A stretch of 64,000 nucleotides of DNA, from assembly GCA_023334545.1 (NCBI GenBank), contig JAADVB010000041.1, forward strand, positions 36,500 through 100,499. The letters run 5' to 3'. The translations under genes were made by a program, and so were the position numbers. The DNA is from Salisapilia sapeloensis. Lineage: Eukaryota > Oomycota > Peronosporomycetes > Peronosporales > Salisapiliaceae. A model generated the notes under the pieces. That model made no database searches. It was not told where the DNA came from and saw nothing but the letters and a program-made list of their open reading frames with translations. Positions 12,051 to 22,314 of the stretch are shown here, piece after piece; the stretch's first letter is position 1; every line of letters starts with the position of its first letter.

Positions 12051-13485
12051 CTATATTTTCCCTGACAGGACTGCCTTGGCGTCTGCAATATTCATCTGAC
12101 ACATCTTGATCATCTATATTACAAGTATCAAACCATAATCTTCTTCCAGATAAAAATGCACATGCAGTCGTACCTTGTGAAGCTGTTTTGTAAGATACTC
12201 GCCAGCTGCATGAGTATGTAAAGTTTGATTTAAGTATTGGACACTCAAGTTCAACTTCTCAATGGCATACAAATAAAACGCCTCCTTCATAAGAACGTTT
12301 CCTTGCTTCATAAGCTCCTGAATCTTTACCAAGCTATCTTGGAGAGAAACGGAAGTCACCTGCACTATGCCACTACCATGTCTTGTATGACCAGTATCCG
12401 AAGGATCTATCAACCATACCACATTCTTCGTAAGCAGGTATGGTCTGAACGTGGCTAAAAGAAAGCTTACTAGGGTCTGATGATGCCTTCGTGATCTTAT
12501 TAGTGCATCTCTCCAATGCAGATGCAGAGTACTCTTCATTTGAATCCTATAAGACATATTGCCTGTAAGCTGTTAAAGAGACATAAAGAGTGATATGATT
12601 ACAAGTTCGACGGCTCGATTGAAATGTACTAGCGCTAGAAGGGTCGCATCTACACGATGAGTTGAGTCTACAGACCATTTGCTTGAATACTCGACTACTT
12701 TGCTTACCCATTCGCTCGAATGCTATTCCACGCAACTTCCATGCTTCTACGCAATGCCCGTGTCGAAGGAGGACTTGTTTCAAGGCATCTGTAGCATCCG
12801 CTAGTCTTTCTCCTTGTAATTCGCAACGGCTGAGTCCCAAATACAGGTCTTTGTACATCGTCTGTAGCATACTGCCAATATCGTTAGCTACACTCGCCTT
12901 GTCTTTAGACGGTGTACTTTTGTCTTTGCAGCATGAATGGCTGTTATGTAGGTCTTCATTCGATTTCGTAGGACAGTTCATGTCCATCTCACGGTCATCC
13001 TGTTGTTCTTGATTTTCTGGAGACGCAAACTTTTTTAAGCGAGGCAAAAGATCTTTTAACTCATCTGCTGCTTCGATTGCTTGTTGCAATAAGCCTCTTG
13101 CCTCTTGTAGATCACCTCCTTTCTCTAGTGCTTTCTCTCCTCGATTACGATTGTCCAAAATCGTTGTCAACAGTTCATGCTTTCTCTGCATGCATGCTGA
13201 TCTTTCTTCCAGCTGCTGAACATCAGCTTCTTTGTTATTTTTGGTACCAACAGTGGTCTTCTGCTTTCTCTTTCTCTTCGCTTTAAGAGCAGCTACTTTG
13301 GCATGCGCAGCCGCCGCCTCAGCTGACCTTTGACTCGACTCGGCAGCTTTTGCTTCTGCAAGTCGTTGTCGCTGCTGCTGTCTACTCTTTTCTTTTTCTT
13401 TCTCCTCTCTTTCTGCCTGTACATCAACTTCTTCTAGCTCCTTATCCACATTAAACCGCTCCCAAGCAGCGTACGATCGCTCCAT
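12051..13485 (-). CDS. TPR-repeat protein with a charged coiled-coil N-terminus
   Basis: The first long exon opens with a highly charged helix (about residues 14-80, rich in E, K, Q, R and A). TPR-like units follow: ADATDALKQVLLRHG/CVEAWKLRGIAFERM, ATLLALVHFNRAVEL, and IQELMKQGNVLMKEA/YLYAIEKLNLSVQYL. Five exons join in phase with 56-64-nt GT-AG introns: 13485-12708, 12649-12603, 12546-12471, 12406-12174 and 12113-12051, giving 398 aa. The splices at 12708/12649 and 12603/12546 rebuild a continuous TPR (AFERMDATLLALVHFNRAVEL is split across them), which supports the model. TPR arrays bind other proteins; the partner cannot be read from sequence. Start ATG at 13485 is the first in frame. The gene is divergent from POLA1, 435 bp away. 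Confidence 0.75.
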
Positions 13486-13920
13486 GGTCCTCTCGTCGAT
13501 CTTTTAAAGCTTGCGCCTTTTCACAGTATGCACATCCAAATGTGAAAATCAACAAATAGACTCCAATAAAAACTTTTGTATCAAAGATGATACTACTACT
13601 AGGTCCTTGTTAATCAAAGTATCGAAGTAATCAACGGAAAGATAAGAAAACACCCTGTACATCCCTTTTTTCAATCATCCTCTAGTAGCTATTAGAAAGG
13701 CACCGTATTCTTGTAAGAAAGCATGCATGAACTCATCTAGAACTGATCACCGGAAGAGATCAAGCTAAGCTCAGTATGCAAAATACCTAGTCTTTAAACT
13801 TACTTTTTGTATAGCATACAATTCTCCATATGATTATTTTTACCGCCAAAACGCTTCGCGCCAGTAACCAAAAAGCTACCAGAGGATCAAGCGCATTCAG
13901 TGCCTTCTCTTGAAGCTGAC
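13486..13920. promoter_or_regulatory. Divergent intergenic region between the TPR gene and POLA1
   Basis: This 435-bp gap carries both upstream regions. It is A/T-rich, contains no convincing coding frame, and holds the E2F-like pair described separately close to the POLA1 start. Confidence 0.6.
13837..13862. promoter_or_regulatory. Pair of E2F-like sites upstream of POLA1
   Basis: The sequence TTTTTACCGCCAAAA at 13837-13851 reads TTTTGGCGG on the other strand, close to the E2F/DP consensus TTTSGCGS. Immediately downstream, TTCGCGCC at 13855-13862 is a second E2F-like core. Both lie 59-84 bp before the POLA1 ATG. E2F control of DNA-replication genes is conserved in many eukaryotes, so the placement fits. 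Binding is inferred from sequence only. Confidence 0.55.
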
Positions 13921-16900
13921 ATGAGTACGCGTCGATCAGCTCGGTCTACACAGTCCGTGGCACCTGGCACGGGTGGCTCAGGACGTAGTAGTGCTTTGGA
14001 AGAAATTAAAAAGCTGCGTGCGAATGGCTCTCAACTGTCTGCGCTGGAGAGCTCGTCTCGCGTTGCATCTTACAAGCCAAGTGAAGATAGCCTCTTTAAA
14101 ACAGTCACGGAAGACGAGTATGAAGAGCTAGTACGCAATCGACGGTCGCAGCTCCCGTTTGTCGAGAATGATGACCATGGCATGGGCTACTTTGACGATG
14201 GCGAAGAGCAGTTCTTTGACTCGAATGACGAATACGATGATGAAGAAATGGTGGATCCGGATGAAGAAGACGGAAAAGGCAAGAAACGTGGTGCGGGTGC
14301 ACTTAGCAGCTCGTACATTCGTCGGGCAAAAAAGTTGCAACGAGCAAAACTTGGTACGAAAGGTGACCAGAAGATCACCAACATGTTCTTTACTTCGCAA
14401 AATGGAAAGTCAAAAGGTGGCGCAAAAGCTGCTGCTGCAAAAGGCAAGAAGGATATCGATCTGGACAGTATGCTTAACGACTTGACCAGTAATCCGAACG
14501 AATCGACCTTGTATTATGCGCCGACAACGTCCTACAGCGCGCCCTCAAAGCCCTCTACTACCTACACTCATACGGAAGAGATTGAAGACGAAGAAGACTG
14601 GCAGAACGAGATGAACCAGGACGATGACGTCGTTGTCGACGAAGATGAAGACATGGAACCGCTAGCCAGTCCAGCGACAGTAACAGACGAAGTGGAGATG
14701 GATAAAGCCAATATCGATGCCGGCACACCTGAAAAGGTTGAACCTATTAAAGAAGAAGCCACTCCCAAGTTGTCGAAGCGAGCTCAGCTGCTGCGTCAGA
14801 AGGCGCACCAGACGCAATTAAAGACCTCCAAGCCGACAATCTCCCACACACAGCCGCCTGTCAAGACAGAAGCAGTCGACAAGGACTCAGCTCCGTACAT
14901 GAGCCACGTTCCATCGAACGAAGTTTCAGAGTGGTGGAATCAAAGTAGCACCGACACTCTCGACGTCACAAGTTCGAAGCACCACGCCGAAATCTCGTCG
15001 GATGCCGTACACTTATTCTGGATGGACGCTGTCGAAGTGCGTGATCGTCCTGGAAAGCTGTATTTAATCGGCAAGAAGCAAAAGGAGGACGGCTCGAACG
15101 ACCTTGAATCCTGCTGTGTCGTCGTGAATGAACTGCCTCGTGTCATGTACCTCGTTCCGAAGCAAAACTTGACCGACATGACGAAAGAAGAGCGTCAGGA
15201 AGCGTGGATGAGCATGCACACTGAAATCCGATCGTTACTCATCCCTTCCTGTATCACTGGGAAAGTGGATCAACAGCGTTTCCAGTCGAAACTCGTGCAA
15301 CGTGACTATGCGTTCGAAGAAAGCGACATTCCACGTGGTAAGAACTGGTATTTAAAAGTACAATACGCAGCCAAGTACCCTGCTCCGGCGTCTCACGTCG
15401 TGGAGAACGGTGGCAAGACGTTTTCTCGTATCTGCGGAGCTTTCACTCGTCCTCTTGAGAACTTTTTAATCAAGCGAAAGCTGCTCGGACCTGGTTGGAT
15501 CTCGATCAAGAACGTCGCCAAGTGCAAAGAGTCGACTTCCTTTTGTACATCTGAGTTTGAGACGTTTGATCCGAGCCACGTAGAGCCGCTGCTTGGTCAG
15601 TCCGTGCAATCTCCTCCTCTCAAGGTCGCCAGTCTTAGTGTCAAGACCGTATGTAACCGTACAACTGGCAAGCATGAAGTCGTTGCTTTATCTGCTTTGA
15701 CCGAGAGCAATGTGAATCCGGACGGTAAAGGACACAAGGGAGGACGGAAGCTGTCTCACTTCACGTGCATCCGGCCTCTAGAGAATGGATTCCCTCAAGA
15801 GTACGTGAACAAGGCGATGGAAGACCCTCGCTTCAGTGGTCCAGGTGACAAGCTGCGTGTAGAACCGAATGAACGGGCGATGCTGTCCTACTTTCTCAAT
15901 CGACTGCAGCGTGAAGATCCAGACGTGATTGTCGGTCATAATCTCCATAGCTACCTCTTGGATCTCATCGTGTCTCGTATCGATCATTATAAACTCGGAG
16001 GCCTCTGGTCCAAGATCACGCGTCTACGTCGTGGTCGACTCACGCCGTTGAACATGGGCGAAGGATGGAATGAATACCGTCTAGACGATCTCCTAAACGG
16101 ACGACTGCTGTGCGATACCTACGTGTCATCGAAAGAACTGCTTCCATCGCAAAGCGACTACTCGTTAACGTACTTGGTCCAGTCGCAACTTCACAAGACT
16201 CGTGTCGACGTTGAAATGACAGACCTTCCGCAGCTTCTAACATCAGGTGCAGATAACTTTGTCAAGCTCCTGCGGCACACACTTGACGACGGCATGTTCG
16301 TCTTGCAGCTCATGCACTCTCTAGAAGTACTTCCGCTTAGTAAGCAACTCGCCAACCTCTGTGGGTACCTCTGGCCACGTACGTTAGAAGGAAATAAGCG
16401 TTCGGAACGTATGGAGTTCCTCTTACTCCACGAATTCAGTCGAAAGGAACGCAAGTTCCTCATTCCAGACAAGCAACGTCCAAAGGAAAAGAGCAAAAAG
16501 ACTCGAAAGCGAGATCCGGCGTATGCTGGTGGTATGGTCTTTGCGCCTCAGAAAGGTCTGTACGACAATTACGTCGTCCTGCTCGACTTTATGAGTCTTT
16601 ACCCTTCGATCATCCGAGAGTACAACATTTGCTTCACGACCGTCGATCGGAAGCTCCAGTCGGAGGATGAAGAGGTAGAAGTACCGCCACTACCGTCATC
16701 TAACGCAGAGGCAGGCGTCCTCCCAGATGTCTTCAAGCGTCTACTAGAGTCTCGAAAGCAAGTAAAAGCACAGCTAAAGGTTGAGACGAAGAATAATAAC
16801 GTCGAAGCAGCCCAGCGTCTCGACATTCGTCAGAAAGCGATTAAACTCACAGCCAACGCCTTGTACGGATGTCTCGGTCTCAAGCACTCGCGCTTCCATG

Positions 16901-18402
16901 CCAAACCGATTGCTGCGTTGATCACAGCCACTGGTCGACAGACGCTGCAGAGAGCAAAGGAAGTGGCAGAGCAAGAGTGCGGATATGACGTCGTCTACGG
17001 AGATACAGACTCGATCATGGTGGATACCAAGGCGCAGGACGTGGCTGAAGCACAACGTGTAGGTAACGAAGTCATGGCGCAGTGTAACAAGCACTTTAAG
17101 CTGCTGGAACTCGAGGTGGACTACCTCTTTAAGACTATTCTGCTGCTGAATAAGAAAAAGTATGCTGCGTTGGTGGTACAGGATGCATCCAATCCAGAGG
17201 ACGTCAAGTGCAAGAAGGACGTCAAGGGTCTCGATATGGTCCGTCGAGACTGGTGTCCGCTGTCAAAGCAAGCTGGGCATGACGTCCTAGATGTCATCCT
17301 CTCTGGAGCTGCACGAGACGACGTGGTAGACAAGATCCATGACTATCTAGAAGCTCTTGCCTCTCGCGTACGTACGGAAGAAACTGCTTTGGATGATTTT
17401 GTCATCACCAAGTCGCTGAACAAGGCGCCAGAGCAGTATCCTGACAGTCAACGTCAGCCGCATGTGCAAGTCGCCTTAGCTCTCAAGCAACAGGGTAAAC
17501 CGATTGGAGCTGGCACACACATTTCCTACGTCATGTGCAAGCAGGAGGAAGGCGGATCTGGTCGGAAGGCGTATCATCCGGAAGAGGTGAAGCGATCCAT
17601 GGGCAAGTTGGAATTGGATCTCGAGTGGTACCTCGAGTCTCAAGTGCATCCGCCAGTCAACCGTCTGTGCGCACATATCGATGGAACGAGTAGTGCCCAG
17701 CTAGCCCATTGCCTCGGTCTTGACACGAAGAAATTTTCGCATAATATGGAAGAGGAAGTGGAAAACGATGTCATCCCGAGTGTGCTCCAGGATGACTCGG
17801 AGAGATTCCAGAACTGCTCTCCTCTGCGTGTGACGTGTAGAAGGTGTCAGGAAGAGAATGTCTTCCCTGGTGTACTCGATCCCATTTCAAGCAAGAGCGG
17901 TATGGTGTGTCCGAATGCATCTTGTGGCGCGAATCTCTGGGGGTATGATCAGGAAGGCATCAATGGTACACCTGGAGACGATTTACTGTCTCTCTTGTCG
18001 AACAAGGTGCATCTGGGTGTACGAGAGATTACGAAAAAGTATTATCTAGGATGGACGCAGTGTCTCGACAGCACTTGTAAGTTGAGGACGCAAAAGCAGA
18101 GTCTGAGAGGAAAAGGGGACAGATGCGCGGATCCACGATGTCGGTCGCAAGTGTCGCTGGAAGTACCAGATGAAGTCGTGTACACCCAGCTCAAGTACTT
18201 TGCGTCGTTGTTTGACGTCGAGAGAGCGCAGAGCAAGCTTGAGGAGAAGGGAAAACCGAGGGTCAATGTGGATGCGAGACACGCCGAGATCTTCCATGTA
18301 CTACATAAGCAGGCGGAAAAGGTATTTTATTATGCAGTGTATAGTAGGAGAGGAGATGCTAATGAGGTTGATGATGTAGACGGTGCGCCAGAACGACTTT
18401 AA
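13921..18402 (+). CDS. POLA1: DNA polymerase alpha catalytic subunit
   Basis: Single-exon gene for a 1,493-aa family B polymerase, the replicative enzyme that extends RNA primers made by primase. Catalytic motifs are intact: motif A DFMSLYPSII (about residue 887), motif B KLTANALYGCLG (about 975) and motif C YGDTDSIMVD (about 1,026). The C-terminus carries two zinc-binding modules: CRRC...CPNASC (about 1,304-1,335) and CLDSTC...CADPRC (about 1,381-1,405). These bind the B subunit and primase in known enzymes. The N-terminus has the conserved ALEEIKKLRANG segment, then a long acidic linker. The exonuclease-like fold (VIVGHNLHSYLLDL) lacks proofreading acidic residues, as expected for Pol alpha. 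ATG at 13921 is preferred; a GTG 21 nt upstream is not a plausible start. Length is normal for the family. Confidence 0.97.
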   Translation: MSTRRSARSTQSVAPGTGGSGRSSALEEIKKLRANGSQLSALESSSRVASYKPSEDSLFKTVTEDEYEELVRNRRSQLPFVENDDHGMGYFDDGEEQFFDSNDEYDDEEMVDPDEEDGKGKKRGAGALSSSYIRRAKKLQRAKLGTKGDQKITNMFFTSQNGKSKGGAKAAAAKGKKDIDLDSMLNDLTSNPNESTLYYAPTTSYSAPSKPSTTYTHTEEIEDEEDWQNEMNQDDDVVVDEDEDMEPLASPATVTDEVEMDKANIDAGTPEKVEPIKEEATPKLSKRAQLLRQKAHQTQLKTSKPTISHTQPPVKTEAVDKDSAPYMSHVPSNEVSEWWNQSSTDTLDVTSSKHHAEISSDAVHLFWMDAVEVRDRPGKLYLIGKKQKEDGSNDLESCCVVVNELPRVMYLVPKQNLTDMTKEERQEAWMSMHTEIRSLLIPSCITGKVDQQRFQSKLVQRDYAFEESDIPRGKNWYLKVQYAAKYPAPASHVVENGGKTFSRICGAFTRPLENFLIKRKLLGPGWISIKNVAKCKESTSFCTSEFETFDPSHVEPLLGQSVQSPPLKVASLSVKTVCNRTTGKHEVVALSALTESNVNPDGKGHKGGRKLSHFTCIRPLENGFPQEYVNKAMEDPRFSGPGDKLRVEPNERAMLSYFLNRLQREDPDVIVGHNLHSYLLDLIVSRIDHYKLGGLWSKITRLRRGRLTPLNMGEGWNEYRLDDLLNGRLLCDTYVSSKELLPSQSDYSLTYLVQSQLHKTRVDVEMTDLPQLLTSGADNFVKLLRHTLDDGMFVLQLMHSLEVLPLSKQLANLCGYLWPRTLEGNKRSERMEFLLLHEFSRKERKFLIPDKQRPKEKSKKTRKRDPAYAGGMVFAPQKGLYDNYVVLLDFMSLYPSIIREYNICFTTVDRKLQSEDEEVEVPPLPSSNAEAGVLPDVFKRLLESRKQVKAQLKVETKNNNVEAAQRLDIRQKAIKLTANALYGCLGLKHSRFHAKPIAALITATGRQTLQRAKEVAEQECGYDVVYGDTDSIMVDTKAQDVAEAQRVGNEVMAQCNKHFKLLELEVDYLFKTILLLNKKKYAALVVQDASNPEDVKCKKDVKGLDMVRRDWCPLSKQAGHDVLDVILSGAARDDVVDKIHDYLEALASRVRTEETALDDFVITKSLNKAPEQYPDSQRQPHVQVALALKQQGKPIGAGTHISYVMCKQEEGGSGRKAYHPEEVKRSMGKLELDLEWYLESQVHPPVNRLCAHIDGTSSAQLAHCLGLDTKKFSHNMEEEVENDVIPSVLQDDSERFQNCSPLRVTCRRCQEENVFPGVLDPISSKSGMVCPNASCGANLWGYDQEGINGTPGDDLLSLLSNKVHLGVREITKKYYLGWTQCLDSTCKLRTQKQSLRGKGDRCADPRCRSQVSLEVPDEVVYTQLKYFASLFDVERAQSKLEEKGKPRVNVDARHAEIFHVLHKQAEKVFYYAVYSRRGDANEVDDVDGAPERL

Positions 18403-18867
18403 TTGGGTCAAGCCATCTATTTGGCAATCGCTCTTTGTCTAGATTGGACGATAGCCTCTATAATTGAAAAAGGGCTACTTGATGTGTCTACTTAGTGCTT
18501 AAAAGTTGTTGGAAAGGGTCATCAATGAACTGCACATATCTAGCCGTATCTAAATGCATCTTGCGATCACTATACTCATAGCAAAAGCTATCATACCCTC
18601 TTTATAAACCAAACCACGATTGTATTCGTTCGGCTAGGCTAATGGAATGTGTCAAGCTCAATAGATGGTTAGCTAGTACTCGTGCACTAAATCATTCTCT
18701 TCACCTGACCAACATTCCGCTCAACTTCTACGAAACTACGATGTTGAAGTTAGTGACATTATAATTAGAAGCGTGCCAAATGGTACACCCTACACAACAT
18801 CAGCCAACCAACACACCAAGTAGCAATTGGCCTCGTCTAGACTCCTGTGCACTTGCCTACATCGGTC
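18403..18867. other. Intergenic region between POLA1 and NOL6
   Basis: This 465-bp gap presumably holds the POLA1 3' end and the NOL6 promoter. I see no coding frame, repeat or clear motif in it. Confidence 0.6.
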
Positions 18868-21800
18868 ATGTCGTCCACTTCTGCTGCAAATGCACCTCCG
18901 GCTGATACGTCAGACATGAACGCAGCTCAGTTGCGAAAGCATTTATCCAAGTACGCTTTACCCAGCGCCAATGAGCTCCAGCACCTCCAGTCGGCGGACC
19001 CGACGGCGTCCCATCGATCTTCTTTCTTTCGCATGCAGACGGAAGAGCTTCTTTCGCGTATGCAAGTGAAGCCGAGCAGTCAGAACTCGGAAGGATTGCA
19101 AAAGGTGCTCTTTCAGGTTAAAGACATGTTGCTCGATACGCCGGAAAACAGCCAAGTCACGTCGGAACTACTTGAGCACATGGCACTACCCATTCGCAAC
19201 TTTATCAAGCGCAAGGAGATTGTTCTGTCATTTTCAAAACCGTCTCGAGTGGATGTGATTGGTAGCTTTATTCTTGGCACCATGGCTCACTCGAACTCGA
19301 AGAAAAGCGAAGCGTATGGTGACTTTACCATCGACTTGGCTGTCGAAATGCCATCCGAGTGCTTTTTACCAAAAGACTTTAGCAACTATCGATACTTTGA
19401 CAAGCGGAATCTATACGTTGGCGTCCTCCTCTCTCGCCTACAACAGGACAAAAGCGGTCTTTTCAGCGACGTCCAGTTGGCCGACTTCCAAGGAGACACT
19501 GGAAAACCGATTCTATCCGTAAAAGTTGCTCCGAAAATGCTCAAGAGCCTTGGTATCAAGTACCACAGCCTCGTGCTTCATGTACACCCTGTGATCTCGC
19601 CTGAAGACACATTCAAACTAGCTAAACTCGCTCCATCTCGCAACAACATTCGCCACGAAGCAACCATGAGCGAAAGTGAGATGCAAGCATGCAACACGCC
19701 TCTGTACAACACATCCATTCTAGAGGACATGATGTTGAAACGACACTCAAGAGAGCTCCACACTGCGTGCAGCAGTGACAACTTTAAGCAAGCGTGCGTC
19801 CTCCTTCGCATTTGGCTACGTCAGCGACAGTTTCACAAAGCGATGGACAGTCTCAACGGCTTCCACCTGTCCATGCTACTACTGTACCTCTTCGAGCAAG
19901 GACGAGTGAATCAGCATACACCTCCTGATCAGATGTTTAAAGTATTGATGCAGTTCCTTGTGTCTCACGACATCCAGTCCACTCCTCTCATGTTCTCTCC
20001 AGCTGATGACGGTGTCGCGTTAACAGAGCAAGGCATCAGCGTCTTCCAAGAAGCTTTCGATACAGTCCTTCTCGACTCATCCGGTCGACTCAACTTGCTT
20101 GCAAGAGTCACGATGAACGCGTATAAGGAAGTACAGCATGCTGCGAAGGAATCTCTCGACTTGCTTCATCGCGGATCAAGTGAAGACTTCCAGGCTCTCT
20201 TCATTCAAAAGAGACCATTCTGGACGCGATTTGATGAATATTTTTGGTTCCCATCTCCTGTGGCAGTAGATGAGTCGGATGAAACGACGTACACCAAGGA
20301 AGAGAAACGTCAGATCAATGATCTTGGTCTCGAACGCTTCTGGCGACGTAAACTCGAGAGCCTCGTCACTCGAGCACTGACGGATCGAGTGCATCTAGTC
20401 TCCTCGTACTCTCAGAAGGCTGTTACTTGGAAAGGAAGCATGCCTGAATCACGACCTGTTGCCATCGGAGTGGTTATCAACAAGACCAATGCGTCACGTA
20501 TCGTTGACAAAGGTCCATCTGCAGATGATAAACAGGCCAGTAGAGAGTTCCAGGTGTTCTGGAAAGGCAAGTCGGAGCTACGTCGCTTCAAAGACGGAGC
20601 TATCGTCGAGGCTGTTGTGTGGGAAGAAGTCACCTCCGAAACGAGACATCGTCTGCTAGAGCTGATCGTTCGCTATATCACAGCTGCCCACTGTCCTCAG
20701 TTGACGTCATCATCGCACATTAAAGGCTCCAACGCTCCTCTCCACGCACTCGTGGACCATTCTCTTCGTCAGGGAAACCAGTCTGGAAACCTAGAGTCCA
20801 GCATGACATCCGTCAACCACCTCTGGGTCGTCTTTAATCGCATCGCGAAACAAATCCGATCTCTCGAGACGCTACCTCTGTCCGTATCAGACGTTCAACC
20901 GGTACATCCTTGCTTCCGCTACACGAGTGTTATTCCTCCGACGCCCCATCCACTCGCGTACTCTAAAGGCGAGAAAAAGACTTCATCCGGATTGACGCAC
21001 GCTACAACTGTATTGGAGCCATTGCAAGTCTTTGTCAAATTCGAACGATCTTCCTCCTGGCCGAGTGAAGCGAAAGCTTTGGAGCATGCTAAAATGGGTT
21101 TCTACGTCCACATGGCGCATGAGCTCGAACGCTCTTGCCACCTTCGATGTGAAGCGACAAAAGAGAGTGTAGACGTCTTCAGTGGAGGCTTTGCCTTCCG
21201 TCTTTCCATCACGAGTGATAACGAAGTGTCGGTCGTAAGTGGTCAGAAGAAACTGGATGTGCTCCAGTCCACAGCCTTCGTACGTGCCAAGCAGCGAATG
21301 CAGTATCTACCGCAGCACGCCAACGGTGTCCAGGCGTTGCACACCAAAAGCGGATCGTATGGTCCGACGGTGCGTTTACTCCAGAAATGGATCGCCACGA
21401 ACCACTTGTCCAACAGCTTTTCGCAACAAGTGCTCGAGCTCCTTGTGGCTCATGTCTTCACGACGTCTTCCCCACACTCCGTTCCGTCATCCATGATGTC
21501 TGGATTTATGCGCACTCTCAAGCTTATCTCAAGTCACGACTGGCAAACGATGCCACTGATCGCATCTCTAGATGACCCTGCGAGTGAAGACAAGAGCCGG
21601 GAGATGACAAAACGGTTTGAAGCATCCGCAACCAAACCTTCCACCCACCCAGCCATGTTCATCGCTGCTACCTATGAAGACATGGAGTGTCTATCTAGCT
21701 GGACACGCTCGAGTCCGTCGAGAGTTGTTGTCCAGCGCCTGCAGTCACTGGCGAAGATGACGTATGAAAAAGGCGTGGCGTGGTTGAGTGGAGGTCTCCC

Positions 21801-22254
21801 AGCGCATGGGTGGCACAAAGCCTTCCACCTATCGGCTCCAGCAGACTTTGACGTTGTTATCGATCTGCAGACGAATAAACTACCGAGTAAGACGATGAAG
21901 ACAGAAAAGAAGCAGGCGTTTAGTACCACCGTATACAGCAACATGCGCTCTTCGGATGTAGAGCTACTGCCTGGATTCGATCCTGTCCATCGTCTTGTGC
22001 AGGACATTGAGAGTCGATTCGGTAGCCTCTTACTAGTGTTTGTGGACGTGTTAGAGAAGGACCAGATCATGCTGCTGTGGAAACCACCGGCTTTCGTGCC
22101 GAAGAAGAGGAGGCCGTTGGAAGCGAATGGGATGCTTCCGCTAGATAGAGACAACAAGTTCGAGTCTGTGCCGAATGTGTTTGAGATTCTGTCCGAGATC
22201 AAGGGTATGGGCGACGGAATGATCGAACGCGTACAGGTCGCACCATTCGAGTGA
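18868..22254 (+). CDS. NOL6: Nucleolar protein 6 / Utp22 (Nrap family)
   Basis: Single-exon gene for a 1,128-aa protein of the Nrap/Utp22 family, a component of the small-subunit processome (UTP-C complex) that acts in early 18S rRNA maturation in the nucleolus. Family features occur in order: an N-terminal nucleotidyltransferase-like fold (VDVIGSFILGTMAHSN, YGDFTIDLAVEMP), a helical region with ACVLLRIWLRQRQFHKAMD, the second fold with FWKGKSELRRFKDGAIVEA and VVWEEV, then VRLLQKWIATNHLSNSF and the late PADFDVVIDL/LLVFVDVLEKDQIMLLWKP segment. Length fits (human about 1,146, yeast about 1,237 aa). The first ATG is at 18868; an upstream in-frame GTG at 18847 is ignored. It converges with the UBE2J-type gene 60 bp downstream. 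Confidence 0.93.
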   Translation: MSSTSAANAPPADTSDMNAAQLRKHLSKYALPSANELQHLQSADPTASHRSSFFRMQTEELLSRMQVKPSSQNSEGLQKVLFQVKDMLLDTPENSQVTSELLEHMALPIRNFIKRKEIVLSFSKPSRVDVIGSFILGTMAHSNSKKSEAYGDFTIDLAVEMPSECFLPKDFSNYRYFDKRNLYVGVLLSRLQQDKSGLFSDVQLADFQGDTGKPILSVKVAPKMLKSLGIKYHSLVLHVHPVISPEDTFKLAKLAPSRNNIRHEATMSESEMQACNTPLYNTSILEDMMLKRHSRELHTACSSDNFKQACVLLRIWLRQRQFHKAMDSLNGFHLSMLLLYLFEQGRVNQHTPPDQMFKVLMQFLVSHDIQSTPLMFSPADDGVALTEQGISVFQEAFDTVLLDSSGRLNLLARVTMNAYKEVQHAAKESLDLLHRGSSEDFQALFIQKRPFWTRFDEYFWFPSPVAVDESDETTYTKEEKRQINDLGLERFWRRKLESLVTRALTDRVHLVSSYSQKAVTWKGSMPESRPVAIGVVINKTNASRIVDKGPSADDKQASREFQVFWKGKSELRRFKDGAIVEAVVWEEVTSETRHRLLELIVRYITAAHCPQLTSSSHIKGSNAPLHALVDHSLRQGNQSGNLESSMTSVNHLWVVFNRIAKQIRSLETLPLSVSDVQPVHPCFRYTSVIPPTPHPLAYSKGEKKTSSGLTHATTVLEPLQVFVKFERSSSWPSEAKALEHAKMGFYVHMAHELERSCHLRCEATKESVDVFSGGFAFRLSITSDNEVSVVSGQKKLDVLQSTAFVRAKQRMQYLPQHANGVQALHTKSGSYGPTVRLLQKWIATNHLSNSFSQQVLELLVAHVFTTSSPHSVPSSMMSGFMRTLKLISSHDWQTMPLIASLDDPASEDKSREMTKRFEASATKPSTHPAMFIAATYEDMECLSSWTRSSPSRVVVQRLQSLAKMTYEKGVAWLSGGLPAHGWHKAFHLSAPADFDVVIDLQTNKLPSKTMKTEKKQAFSTTVYSNMRSSDVELLPGFDPVHRLVQDIESRFGSLLLVFVDVLEKDQIMLLWKPPAFVPKKRRPLEANGMLPLDRDNKFESVPNVFEILSEIKGMGDGMIERVQVAPFE

Positions 22255-22314
22255 AGTATGCAAACGAGCTTATAGGGTCCAATAAAGAATCGTTGATTAT
22301 GCAAAAGCTTCATT

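Noticed and set aside
13900-13920. Upstream GTG as start of POLA1
   Set aside because: Nuclear genes of this kind start at ATG; the ATG at 13921 begins the conserved N-terminus.
18847-18867. Upstream GTG as start of NOL6
   Set aside because: The first ATG, at 18868, gives a normal start; GTG initiation is not expected.
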